Origin: a halophilic archaeon
GTDB lineage: Archaea > Halobacteriota > Halobacteria > Halobacteriales > Haladaptataceae
DNA: 64,000 bases
NCBI GenBank assembly: GCA_003298465.1
Contig: QNGA01000001.1
Coordinates: forward strand, 1,691,666 to 1,755,665
Reading direction: 5' to 3'
Part shown: positions 50,681-59,755 of the stretch, piece after piece
How positions within the stretch are numbered: position 1 is the stretch's first letter
How the letters are laid out: every line of letters begins with the position of its first letter
Program-made: the position numbers and the translations under genes
Notes under the pieces: generated by a model
Told to the model about the DNA's origin: nothing
The model's input: only the letters and a program-made list of their open reading frames with translations
The model's database searches: none

Positions 50681-51328
50681 ATGAATCTACTGATGCGCGC
50701 GATGACGTACTATCCGTACGTCTTCCACCCGGCCGTGCTGGTCGGCGGCGGGTTCGTCCTCACCATCCACTACGAGTGGAGCCGTCAGGACGTCGGTCGC
50801 TCGACGCTCTGGCGGCGGCTCGGAGCGTTCCTCGTCGCGGGGGTGCTCTCGCTCGCCCCGACGGCGGTCTACTCGCTCGTCACCGGCACACCGCCGGCGA
50901 AGCTCACGCAGGGAAACGCCTGGCAGGTCGACGCGCTGGTCGCGAGCGGCCTGTTCGTGGCCGCCGGCGCGACCTGGTATCTCTGGCGGCGGTTCGACTG
51001 GGGAGAACTCGTCCCCCGCGCGGCGGAGATACTCGCCGTCGTGACGGTCCCCTACGTCCTGCTGTCGCCGTTCTGGAACGTCTCGGGACACGTCCTCCTC
51101 TCGGTGATGCCGACGCTCTATCTCACGCTCGTCGACAGGAAGTTCTGGCCGCTGCTCGTCGTCCCTGCGGTGATGGTTCCGAATCGGGTCCTCGTCGAAG
51201 CCCACACCTGGGTGCAGTCAGTCGGTGCGTTCGTCCTCACCGCCGTCATCGTGGCGACGCTCTACCGGTTCCAGGCCGGGGGACGACCGTCGACGGACCG
51301 CCAGCGACGGGGGGAGACGAACGGGTAA
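50681..51328 (+). CDS. six-helix membrane protein
   Basis: The 215-residue protein has about six hydrophobic segments (YPYVFHPAVLVGGGFVLTIH near the start) and a basic C-terminal tail. No motif is recognised. A TTTTTCGG box lies about 30 nt upstream of the ATG at 50681, so it may be transcribed on its own. Confidence 0.7.
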   Translation: MNLLMRAMTYYPYVFHPAVLVGGGFVLTIHYEWSRQDVGRSTLWRRLGAFLVAGVLSLAPTAVYSLVTGTPPAKLTQGNAWQVDALVASGLFVAAGATWYLWRRFDWGELVPRAAEILAVVTVPYVLLSPFWNVSGHVLLSVMPTLYLTLVDRKFWPLLVVPAVMVPNRVLVEAHTWVQSVGAFVLTAVIVATLYRFQAGGRPSTDRQRRGETNG

Positions 51329-51416
51329 CGACGCCGCCGGACTCCGGGCGTCCCGGATAGCGGAACGTCTCGCCCCGTGCCGGAGCTTTTACCGCGGACC
51401 GTGCGAACTCCGACGC

Positions 51417-52649
51417 ATGGCTTCCGAGTTTCGCTCCGTCGACGGACTCCGAGACGCGCTCGCCGCCGCGTCCTTCGACCGTCCGCCGGCTATCGTCTGT
51501 AACGCTCACGTCACCGGGTTGAGCGTCGCCCGCGCGCTCTCCGCTCACGACGTGCCCGTCGTCGCCATCGACCGCAACGGTCGGGGCGTCGCACCGTACT
51601 CCGACGCGGTGGACTTCGCGGGGCGGGTGACCTACCCCCTCGACGACCGGGACGGGTTCCGGGAGGACGTGGAGGCGCTGGCGGCGGAGACCGGCCACGA
51701 ACCGGTCGCGTTCGGTTGCATGGACGAGTGGGTCCACGCCTTCGCCGGCGCGGACCCGGAGGGCGTCCGCCTGCCGTTCGCCGGCCAAGAGACCGTCGAC
51801 GCCGTCCTCGACAAGGAGTCGCTGTACGCCACCGCCGAGGAACTGGGGGTGCCGTACCCCGAGACGTACCGGCTCTCGGAGACGGACCCGGACGACGCGG
51901 CGGACGCGCTCGGGTTCCCGCTTATCGTCAAGCCCGCCCGCAAGCGGGAGTTCGAGGAGGCGGTCGGGACGAACGTCATCGAGGTGGCGGACCGCGAGGA
52001 GTTGCACGACGTGGCCGCGATGGCCCGCGAGCACGGCATCCGCGTGATGGCCCAGGAGAAGGTGCCCGTCGTCACGGGAGAGGACCGCTCGCTCGCCTCC
52101 TACGTCCCGCGGGACGGCGACCCGGTCACCTTCGTCGGGAACGCCCGGGTGCGCTACCCGCGAGCGTTCGGCACGTCCTGTCTCGTCCGGCGCACGGAGA
52201 CCCCCGAGGTGCGGGAGCGCGCGCTGGCGGTCCTGGAGGAGACGGGATACTACGGCATCAGCGAGGCCGAGTTCGTCTACGACGGCGACCGCGAGGAGTA
52301 CGTTCTGCTCGACGTCAACACCCGTCCGTGGAAGTGGATCAGCCTCCCCGTCGCCGCCGGTGCGGACCTGCCGTGGGCCGCCTACGCCGAGGCCGTCGGC
52401 GAGACGTTCCGGACCGGCCAGCCGCGAGACGCGACGTGGGTGTATCTCGCGGACTACCTCCGGTTGCTCGCAAGCGATGCCGGTTTCTCTGACGTGCTCG
52501 GCCAGGCCGAGTGGCAGTCGCTCCTCTCGGGCGCGTTCGAGACGGAGGCCGGGTTGACCACGGGCGTCTACCGACCGAGCGACCCCGGCCCGGCGTACCG
52601 CCTCCTGCGTACCGAGACGGGGAGCGCCGAGTACTACTGCTCCTGCTAA
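51417..52649 (+). CDS. ATP-grasp domain protein
   Basis: The 410-residue protein has an N-terminal Rossmann-like part (VCNAHVTGLSVARALSAHDV) followed by an ATP-grasp domain: LDKESLYATAEELGVPYPET, FPLIVKPARKREFEE, and the metal-binding end ISEAEFVYDG and LLDVNTRPWKWISLP. Such ligases join a carboxylate to an amine; D-aspartate ligase-like enzymes are similar. It ends in EYYCSC, with two cysteines at the tail. The ATG at 51417 gives the natural start within a longer open frame. Confidence 0.85.
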   Translation: MASEFRSVDGLRDALAAASFDRPPAIVCNAHVTGLSVARALSAHDVPVVAIDRNGRGVAPYSDAVDFAGRVTYPLDDRDGFREDVEALAAETGHEPVAFGCMDEWVHAFAGADPEGVRLPFAGQETVDAVLDKESLYATAEELGVPYPETYRLSETDPDDAADALGFPLIVKPARKREFEEAVGTNVIEVADREELHDVAAMAREHGIRVMAQEKVPVVTGEDRSLASYVPRDGDPVTFVGNARVRYPRAFGTSCLVRRTETPEVRERALAVLEETGYYGISEAEFVYDGDREEYVLLDVNTRPWKWISLPVAAGADLPWAAYAEAVGETFRTGQPRDATWVYLADYLRLLASDAGFSDVLGQAEWQSLLSGAFETEAGLTTGVYRPSDPGPAYRLLRTETGSAEYYCSC

Positions 52650-52840
52650 CCGGAAACGACCGTCGAAACGGAACCTCGTTATCGACTACCGGTGGAGAAA
52701 ACTATTCAGATCCTCGACCGTTTCTCCATCCGCCACCGAATCTGCCGTCTTCCTCCCGTCGAATCGGGGCTCTGACGATACCTAGGTAATACTCGAACTT
52801 GCCACAAGCATGATTAATCTGTATTGTATTGGAGAGGGTG

Positions 52841-54292
52841 ATGAAGGGCGAGTCGCGAGTCCTCTCGATGGTCGACGGGTGGCACGTTATCGTAGCCCTC
52901 GGAGGATTGTACGTCGCGCTCGCTGCTTTCTGGCCGTTCACGCCACTCGTCGGAGAGAGGACGCTCAACGAGGTCCTGATGATCTCCGTGCTGACCGCCG
53001 TCCCCGGATTCGTCCTCCTCTACAGCGGCTATCGGTTGCCGGGGACCGACATCAGGCCCGGCCTCTCCGCCACCGTCGTCCGGTGGTGTCTGGGAAGCAT
53101 CGGAGTGATGCTCGGCATCCTCCTCTTCGTAGCGTTCGCGGCCGACCTCAACGACCCCGTCGCGAACCTCTTCATCCTCACGGCACTCGCCAGCGTCGCC
53201 GGACTCGGAATGGGAATCCACGACGCGCGGGCCAGAACCCGGGCGCTCAACGCCGAGGAGCGACGGCGGGAGGCGGAACGCTACAGCCAGGAACTCGAAC
53301 GCTACGAGACCATCGTCGAAACCGTCAACGACGGCATCTACGTCGTGGACGAGGACGATCAGTTCACGCTGGTCAACGAGGCGTACGCCGAGATGGTCGG
53401 GTACGACCGCGACGAACTCATCGGGGCGCACGCGTCGCTCGTCGTGGAGGAGGACGTGGACCGACTCGCCGACGAGATTCACCGCGACGTCGCGGCGGGC
53501 GACCGCGAGACGAGCACGTACGAGGGGACGCTGGAAACGGCGTCCGGGGAGACCATCGAGGTCGAAGCGACCGTCGCGGGGTTCCCGGACCAGGGGGACG
53601 CCGGACACGACTTCGTCGGCGTCGTCCGCGACGTCACGGAGCGCAACGAGCGCGAACTGCGACTCGAACGACAGAACGAGCGACTGGACAGCTTCGCGAG
53701 CATGGTCGCCCACGAACTCCGGAACCCCGTCATGATCGGCCAGATGTACTCCCACGAGCTTCCGGCGGACGCGGCCCCGGAGGCGGTCGACTACGTCACG
53801 GAGTCGTTCGACCGCATCGAGGACATAATCGAGGCCATGCTGGTGGTGACGCAGGGGAGCGAGGCGGTCTCCGAGAGCGCTTCGGTACCGCTCGCAGATG
53901 CGGCACGCAGCGCGTGGGAGAAAGTCGACGCGTCCGACGCGACGCTGGAGGTGCTGGTCGACGGCACGATACGGGCCGACGAGACGTACGTCGAACATCT
54001 GTTTCGCAATCTCTTCGAGAACGCCGTCGACCACGGCAGGGCGGACGTCGCTATCACGGTCGGCGAACTCCCGACCGGATTCTACGTGGAAGACGACGGC
54101 CCCGGCATTCCGGCCGACGAACGGGAGACGGTGTTCGAGGTAGGGTACACGACGGCGGCAAACCACGGGGGAATGGGGCTGGGACTGGCGTTCGTCGACG
54201 AACTGGCGGGCGTGTACGAGTGGACGTGTGCGGTGACGGACGGCGACGCCGGCGGGGCCCGGTTCGAGTTCACGAACGTGCGAGACGTCTAG
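52841..54292 (+). CDS. membrane PAS-domain sensor histidine kinase
   Basis: The 483-residue kinase has about four N-terminal membrane segments (residues 10-125) followed by a PAS domain (about 155-270; TIVETVNDGIYVVDEDDQF). A HisKA helix has its histidine near 290 (MVAHELRNPVMIGQMYSHEL), and a HATPase domain contains NLFENAVDHG, DDGPGIPADE and GGMGLGLAF. The ATG at 52841 is chosen; TTG and GTG starts just upstream are possible. Its kinase core is very close to that of the MEDS kinase at 36313. Confidence 0.9.
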   Translation: MKGESRVLSMVDGWHVIVALGGLYVALAAFWPFTPLVGERTLNEVLMISVLTAVPGFVLLYSGYRLPGTDIRPGLSATVVRWCLGSIGVMLGILLFVAFAADLNDPVANLFILTALASVAGLGMGIHDARARTRALNAEERRREAERYSQELERYETIVETVNDGIYVVDEDDQFTLVNEAYAEMVGYDRDELIGAHASLVVEEDVDRLADEIHRDVAAGDRETSTYEGTLETASGETIEVEATVAGFPDQGDAGHDFVGVVRDVTERNERELRLERQNERLDSFASMVAHELRNPVMIGQMYSHELPADAAPEAVDYVTESFDRIEDIIEAMLVVTQGSEAVSESASVPLADAARSAWEKVDASDATLEVLVDGTIRADETYVEHLFRNLFENAVDHGRADVAITVGELPTGFYVEDDGPGIPADERETVFEVGYTTAANHGGMGLGLAFVDELAGVYEWTCAVTDGDAGGARFEFTNVRDV

Positions 54293-54398
54293 CGCAGTCG
54301 AGTGACGCCCCACGCCGTCCGGGTTCGAGCGACACAGACGCCGGAGGGTCTCGCCGGCTTCCCGTCACACTTCGTCCGTCGGACGCCAGTTTCGAGGG

Positions 54399-55754
54399 AT
54401 GACCGACGACCGGATGCACCTCAACCTGTTCACGATGAACGCCGTTGAGCACGTGACGGCGGGCAACTGGCGGACGGCGGGCGACCAGTCCCACCGGTAC
54501 ACGGACACCGAGTACTGGCAGGAGGTCGCGCGCCTCGCCGAGCGCGGCGGGTTCGAGGCCGTGTTCTTCGCGGACGTTCGCGGCGTCTACGACGTGTACG
54601 GGGACAGCCGTGACACCGCAATCGAGAAGGCGGTCCAGACGCCCGCGAACGACCCGGAACTCGTCGTGCCGGCGATGGCGTCGGTGACCGACCACCTCGG
54701 GTTCGCCGTCACGCGCTCGACGACGTACGTCCACCCCTACCAGCTCGCCAGGGAACTGTCGACGCTCGACCACCTGACCGACGGCCGACTGGCGTTCAAC
54801 GTCGTCACCTCCTACCTCGAGTCGGCGGCGGAGAACCTCGGGCTGGACGAGCGCATGGACAGACAGGAGCGCTACGACCGCGCCGACGAGTTCCTCGGCG
54901 TCTGTTACGCGCTCTGGGAGGACAGCTGGGAGGACGACGCCGTCGTCCGCGACGCCGACGCCGGGATCTACACCGACCCCGAGAAGGTCCACGCCGTCGA
55001 CTTCGAGGGCGAGCGCTTCTCCGTTCCCGGCCCGCACAGCTGCGAACCCTCGCCGCAGCGGACGCCCGTGCTCTTCCAGGCCGGGTCGTCGGACCGCGGC
55101 CGCGAGTTCGCCGCGCGGAACGCCGAGGCGCTGTTCGTCAGCCAGCCGACCGAGGAGGGCGTCCGGAGCTACGTCGACGACCTGCGCGACCGCGCGGAAG
55201 ACGCCGGCCGTGACCCCGCCGACCTCCGCTTCTTCCCGGGCATCGCGCCCGTCGTCGGCGAGACGGAGGCCGTGGCGCAGGCGAAGTACGACCGCTACCG
55301 CGAGAACGTCGACACCGAGGCCACCCTCGCCCTCCTGGGCGGGTTCATGGACCTGGACTTCTCGGAACTCGACCCGGACCAGCGCGTCGAACACATCGAG
55401 ACCGACGCCATCCAGGGCGCGGTGAACGCCCTGACGAAGCACGCGCCGGAGCGCGACTGGACCGTCCGCGAGGTGGCGGAGTTCTGCGGTCTCGGCTCCA
55501 CCTCGCCCGTGGTCGTCGGGAGCCCCGAGCAGGTCGCCGACGAACTCCAGCACTGGTTCGAGGACGTGGGCGTCGACGGGTTCAACGTGAAAGAGGTAGT
55601 CCGGCCCGGAACGCTGCGGGACTTCGTCGACCTCGTCGTGCCCGAACTGCGTGAGCGCGGACTGCTCCGCGAGGAGTACGACGGAGGGACGCTCCGCGAG
55701 CGGATGTTCGGCCGGCGACGCCCGCCGGAGGGGCATCCGGCGAAACGCGAGTAA
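54399..55754 (+). CDS. LLM-class flavin monooxygenase (NtaA/SnaA/DszA type)
   Basis: The 451-residue TIM-barrel monooxygenase shows LNLFTMNAVEHVTAGNW, FAVTRSTTYVHPYQLARELS, GRLAFNVVTSYLESAAENLG, and the flavin region LFQAGSSDRGREFAARNAEA, typical of reduced-FMN-dependent monooxygenases that act on nitrilotriacetate, dibenzothiophene or related compounds. The substrate is unknown. It needs a separate flavin reductase, which is not visible nearby. Confidence 0.88.
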   Translation: MTDDRMHLNLFTMNAVEHVTAGNWRTAGDQSHRYTDTEYWQEVARLAERGGFEAVFFADVRGVYDVYGDSRDTAIEKAVQTPANDPELVVPAMASVTDHLGFAVTRSTTYVHPYQLARELSTLDHLTDGRLAFNVVTSYLESAAENLGLDERMDRQERYDRADEFLGVCYALWEDSWEDDAVVRDADAGIYTDPEKVHAVDFEGERFSVPGPHSCEPSPQRTPVLFQAGSSDRGREFAARNAEALFVSQPTEEGVRSYVDDLRDRAEDAGRDPADLRFFPGIAPVVGETEAVAQAKYDRYRENVDTEATLALLGGFMDLDFSELDPDQRVEHIETDAIQGAVNALTKHAPERDWTVREVAEFCGLGSTSPVVVGSPEQVADELQHWFEDVGVDGFNVKEVVRPGTLRDFVDLVVPELRERGLLREEYDGGTLRERMFGRRRPPEGHPAKRE

Positions 55755-55793
55755 ACGAACTCCTTTTACCGGAAACGTGCCAACTCGGTACCG

Positions 55794-56519
55794 ATGAACG
55801 TACTCGTCGTCGGTGCCGGCGCGATGGGTCGCTGGTTCGCGGAGAGCGTCGACTGCGAGGTGGCGTTCGCGGACGCGGACCCGGAAGCCGCCGCCGACGC
55901 CGCGAGCGAGGTGGGCGGTCGCGCGGTCGCGCTCTCGACCGACGAGACCTTCGCGGCGGTCTGCGTCGCCGTGCCGATGCCGGCCGCGAGGGAGGCCATC
56001 GCCGAGCACGCCGGGAACGCCGAGGAGGCGCTGGTCGACGTGACGGGCGTCATGGCCGACCCGGTGGCGGCGATGGCCGAACACGCGCCCGACCGCGAGC
56101 GCGCCAGCCTCCACCCGCTCTTCGGGCCGGAGAGCGCGCCGGGCAACGTCGCCGTCGTCGTCGACTCGTCGGGGCCGGTCACCGACGAACTGCTCGCCGC
56201 GCTGGCGGCGCGGGGCAACGACCTCGTCGAGACGACGCCGGAGGAGCACGACGACGCGATGGAGACGGTGCAGGCGAGCGCACACGCGGCGGTGCTCGCG
56301 TTCGCGCTCGCGGCCGGCCCCGTCCCGGACGGCCTGACGACGCCGGTGTACGACCGCCTCGCGGAACTCGCCGACCGGGTCGGGGGCGGCGACGCCCGCG
56401 TGTACGCCGACATCCAGTCGGAGTTCGACGGCGCGGACGGCGTCGCGACGGCGGCGCGTCGACTGGCGGACGCCGACCCCGAGACGTTCGAACGGCTCTA
56501 CGAGGAGGTGGGGGAATGA
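55794..56519 (+). CDS. tyrA: prephenate dehydrogenase
   Basis: The 241-residue protein starts with the dinucleotide loop VLVVGAGAMGRWFAES and has DVTGVMADPVAAMAEHA and ASLHPLFGPESAPG, which match the TyrA substrate histidine region. It makes the tyrosine precursor from prephenate, the product of the chorismate mutase encoded 30 kb away. It is short because no regulatory domain is attached. The stop overlaps the ATG of the next gene. Confidence 0.88.
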   Translation: MNVLVVGAGAMGRWFAESVDCEVAFADADPEAAADAASEVGGRAVALSTDETFAAVCVAVPMPAAREAIAEHAGNAEEALVDVTGVMADPVAAMAEHAPDRERASLHPLFGPESAPGNVAVVVDSSGPVTDELLAALAARGNDLVETTPEEHDDAMETVQASAHAAVLAFALAAGPVPDGLTTPVYDRLAELADRVGGGDARVYADIQSEFDGADGVATAARRLADADPETFERLYEEVGE

Positions 56520-57934
56520 ACGCCGACCAGCGCGAGGGAGTCGTGTCGAACGCGAAGTACCTCCGGAGCGTCCGCCCCGTCGACCCCGAGGAGGTGAGCG
56601 ACTACGTGGCGGGCCAGCCCCACCCCGCGGCCGTCCGGCAGGTGCTCCGCGAGGAGGCGGTCGAACTCGGTCTCGTCGAGCGCGAGGACGGCACCTTCGA
56701 ACCCGTCCCCGAGGAGCCGGTCCCCCACGAGTTCCGCGGCGTCGAGGCGTTCCCGGACGGGTACGCCCGTCGGCTGGAGGACCTGCTCGTCGAGGCGTTC
56801 GGGCCGGGGTGGCCCGACGGCGAGTCCGGCGACGCGCTCCGGGAGACCATCCGCCGCCTGAAGGAGGACTACTTCGCACAGAACCCCGTCGCGTACGACG
56901 AGGACGTGGCGCTCGGGTACGCCGTCTACCACCTGCCGGACTACTACGCCGTCGTCCAGTACGTACTCGCGACGCTGACCGAGCGCGGCCTGCTCCCCCG
57001 TCGGCTCCGGGTGCTCGACGTCGGGGCCGGCGTCGGCGGGCCGGCGCTCGGCCTGCACGACTTCCTGCCGGACGACGCCCTCACGGAGTACCACGCCGTC
57101 GAACCCGGCGACTCCGCGGACGTGCTCGACGCCCTGCTGGAGGAGACGGGGCGGAACTTCCACCCGACGGTCCACCGCGAGACGGCGGAAGCGTTCGACC
57201 CGGACGGGGAGTACGACCTCGTCCTCCTCGCCAACGTCCTCAGCGAACTCGACGACCCCGAGGCGGTCGTCCGGAAGTACCTCGATGCACTCGCCGAAGA
57301 CGGCTCGCTCGTCGCCGTCGCGCCGGCCGACCGGAACGCGAGCATCGGCCTGCGCGAGGTCGAACGCGCGGTGACCGACCGCGCGACGGTGTACGCGCCG
57401 ACGCTGCGACTGTGGCCCGGCGAGCAGCCCTCGGACCGGTGCTGGTCGTTCGACGTCCGGTCCGACATCGACGTGCCAGCGTTCCAGCGACGACTGGACG
57501 GGGGGAGTCGAGCGAGCGACGGGGACGACGCGCCCGGCAGCGGCGAGTTCGTCAACGCGGACGTGCAGTACTCCTACTCCATCCTGCGGCTCGACGGGAC
57601 GCGTCGCCGGGACCTGACCGCCGACCCCGGCCGGTTCGCGAAGATGGCCGAGACGGAGCGCCACGTCACCCGGCGGGTCGACCTCGTCGCGGTGAAACTC
57701 AGCCACTCGCTGTCGGAGTCGGACGCCGAAAACGAGGTGTACCGGGTGGGCGACGGGAGTCAGGAGGAAGACCACTTCGCGGTGTTGACCAGGGAGACGG
57801 CGCTGAACCGGGCGTTGCGGGAAGCGGCGTACGGAGACCTGCTCGCGTTCGAGGAGGTGCTCGTGCTCTGGAACGACGACGAGGAGGCGTACAACCTGGT
57901 CGTCGACGAGGAGACGGTCGTCGACCGCCTCTGA
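56516..57934 (+). CDS. Rsm22-family small-ribosomal-subunit-associated methyltransferase-like protein
   Basis: The 472-residue protein has an N-terminal helical region and a SAM-fold domain (from about residue 160: VLDVGAGVGGPALGLHDFLP, YDLVLLANVLSELDDPEAVV). It keeps the C-terminal part of Rsm22 proteins, which are linked to assembly of the mitochondrial small ribosomal subunit. Archaeal members have no proven target. It overlaps tyrA by four bases. Confidence 0.85.
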   Translation: MNADQREGVVSNAKYLRSVRPVDPEEVSDYVAGQPHPAAVRQVLREEAVELGLVEREDGTFEPVPEEPVPHEFRGVEAFPDGYARRLEDLLVEAFGPGWPDGESGDALRETIRRLKEDYFAQNPVAYDEDVALGYAVYHLPDYYAVVQYVLATLTERGLLPRRLRVLDVGAGVGGPALGLHDFLPDDALTEYHAVEPGDSADVLDALLEETGRNFHPTVHRETAEAFDPDGEYDLVLLANVLSELDDPEAVVRKYLDALAEDGSLVAVAPADRNASIGLREVERAVTDRATVYAPTLRLWPGEQPSDRCWSFDVRSDIDVPAFQRRLDGGSRASDGDDAPGSGEFVNADVQYSYSILRLDGTRRRDLTADPGRFAKMAETERHVTRRVDLVAVKLSHSLSESDAENEVYRVGDGSQEEDHFAVLTRETALNRALREAAYGDLLAFEEVLVLWNDDEEAYNLVVDEETVVDRL

Positions 57935-57937
57935 CGG

Positions 57938-58156
57938 CTAGTTCCGCAGCGGATTCTGGCGCACCGACTCGTAGTACACGCCGAACTTGCCCGCGTCGTT
58001 CGGCGACAGCGGAATGTCCTTCTGTGCGAGTAGCTCCACCGTCCGTTTCGGTTCGCATTCGAACCAGATGGAGAGGACGTCCACGTTGCGCTGGGCGTAC
58101 TCGTAGTTGAGCTCGAGCGTTCGTGCGTCTATCGTGTCTCCCTCCGCCATGTCCAT
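57938..58156 (-). CDS. conserved small protein, 72 residues
   Basis: It begins MDMAEGDTIDARTLELNYEY and is acidic with a central DVLSIWFECEPKRTVELLAQ. I recognise no family, but the composition is typical of haloarchaeal proteins. A TTTAAG box lies about 22 nt before the ATG at 58156; the second in-frame ATG at 58150 is also possible. Its stop is three bases from that of the Rsm22 gene. Confidence 0.68.
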   Translation of the reverse strand: MDMAEGDTIDARTLELNYEYAQRNVDVLSIWFECEPKRTVELLAQKDIPLSPNDAGKFGVYYESVRQNPLRN

Positions 58157-58297
58157 CTAGACGAACAGAGCGTTTCGGCTTAAATCCCACTGATATTTTG
58201 ATTATGTATAGTAGTAACGATGCCGATTCGCCGCTCCTCCACCCCTCTCGTGACCGACAGCGATGCACTTTTGCGGTCCGCCTCCGACTCCGTTGAC

Positions 58298-59074
58298 ATG
58301 GCCGACCCCGCGGAAATACTGTTGACGAACGACGACGGTATCGACAGTCCCGGCATCCGTGCGCTGTACGAGGCGCTCCAGGAGGTGGGCAACGTCACCA
58401 CCGTCGCCCCGGCGACGGACCAGAGCGCGGTCGGACGTGCGATGTCCTACGAGGTCGAGGTCGAGGAGCACGAACTCGGCTACGCCGTCGCCGGCACGCC
58501 CTCCGACTGCGTCGTCGCCGGCCTCGAAGAACTCGGTCCGTATCCGGACATCGTCGTCTCGGGGTGCAACGAGGGCGCGAACATGGGCGCGTACGTCCTC
58601 GGACGGTCGGGGACGGTCAGCGCCGCCGTCGAGGCGGCGTTCTTCGGCGTTCCCGCCGTCGCCGTCTCGCTGCACGTCCCGAACCACATGTGGCCGTACG
58701 ACACGAGCGTGGAGGAGTACGCGGACGCCGCCCGCGTCACGAAGTACCTCGTCGAGCACGCGCTCGGGGCGGGCGTGTTCGACCAGGCGGAGTATCTGAA
58801 CGTCAACGCGCCGATGGCCGGCGACGAGCCTGCGGAACTCGAGGTCACACGTCCCTCCCGCGTCTACGACATGGACGCGACCATCGAAGGGGGCGTCGTC
58901 ACGCTCCACGACCGGACGTGGGAGCAGATGGAACGGGACGCGATTCCGGACCCGGACGGCACGGACCGCCGCGCCGTCCACGAGGGCCGGGTGAGCGTCT
59001 CGCCGCTGACCGCCCCGCACACGACCGAACACCACGAGTCGCTCGACGCGCTGGCCGAGACGTACGGTCCCTGA
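58298..59074 (+). CDS. surE: 5'/3'-nucleotidase SurE
   Basis: The 258-residue protein starts with the metal-binding motif ILLTNDDGIDSPGI and contains PSDCVVAGL, SGCNEGANMG and YSGTV-like GRSGTVSAAVEA, which mark SurE. It removes phosphate from nucleoside monophosphates. The open frame upstream of the ATG at 58298 is non-conserved, and the motif follows this start directly. Confidence 0.93.
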   Translation: MADPAEILLTNDDGIDSPGIRALYEALQEVGNVTTVAPATDQSAVGRAMSYEVEVEEHELGYAVAGTPSDCVVAGLEELGPYPDIVVSGCNEGANMGAYVLGRSGTVSAAVEAAFFGVPAVAVSLHVPNHMWPYDTSVEEYADAARVTKYLVEHALGAGVFDQAEYLNVNAPMAGDEPAELEVTRPSRVYDMDATIEGGVVTLHDRTWEQMERDAIPDPDGTDRRAVHEGRVSVSPLTAPHTTEHHESLDALAETYGP

Positions 59075-59137
59075 CCGACGACGGTCTCCGTCCCGCCCCG
59101 TCGAGAACCAGGGGTCGCGTCGAAGCGCCGCGTCGCC

Positions 59138-59692
59138 CTACCCGTCCGCCCGCCAGTCCTCGCGCAGCAGTCCGTACCAGAGCACGTCGTGGTACTCGCC
59201 GCGGAACCACGCCGCCTCCCGCAGGGTGCCCTCGTGTTCGAAGCCCAGCGACTCCAGCAGGCCACGGGAGGCGTCGTTGAAGCTTCCGAGACGGGCGCCC
59301 ACCCGCCGGAGGTTCAGGTCCTCGAACGCGTACTCCACCATCCGTGCGGCGGCGTCCGACCCGTACCCCTGACCGTGGTGCTCGGGCGCGAGGTAGTAGG
59401 ATAGTTCCACGGACCGCGACCGGTCCGTCGCGTCCGGTCCGTACTGGGTCCCCGTCAGCGAGACGAGTCCCAGCGGCTCCTCGCCGTCGCAGACGAGACA
59501 CTTCACGCCGTCGTCGTCGGAGAGGACGTTCTCGAAGAACTCCGAGCCCTGCTCGCGGTTCGTCGGGTTCGGGTCGAGCGCGGGACGCCACACCCGGGGG
59601 TCGTTCATACAGCGCTGGACGAACTCGACGTCCTCCTCTTCAGCGGGTCGGAGGGTGACATCGTCGCCCTCCAGAAAGACCGGTCCTGGCAT
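59138..59692 (-). CDS. GNAT-family N-acetyltransferase
   Basis: The 184-residue protein is RimJ/RimL-like (VTLRPAEEEDVEFVQRCMND, HHGQGYGSDAAARMVEYAFE, then SFNDASRGLLESLGFEHEGT). The ATG at 59692 is preferred, with one alternative at 59701. It shares its last third with the gene at 44088, so both come from one family expansion. Substrate unknown. Confidence 0.85.
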   Translation of the reverse strand: MPGPVFLEGDDVTLRPAEEEDVEFVQRCMNDPRVWRPALDPNPTNREQGSEFFENVLSDDDGVKCLVCDGEEPLGLVSLTGTQYGPDATDRSRSVELSYYLAPEHHGQGYGSDAAARMVEYAFEDLNLRRVGARLGSFNDASRGLLESLGFEHEGTLREAAWFRGEYHDVLWYGLLREDWRADG

Positions 59693-59755
59693 ACCCACCA
59701 TTCGACCGCGTATGTGAAAAATCTCACAGGTCGGTTCGCCGTCCTCCGGCGACCG

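Noticed and set aside
54270..56879. 869-codon open frame opposite the monooxygenase and tyrA
   Set aside because: It crosses two convincing plus-strand genes and the spacer between them and shows no motif.
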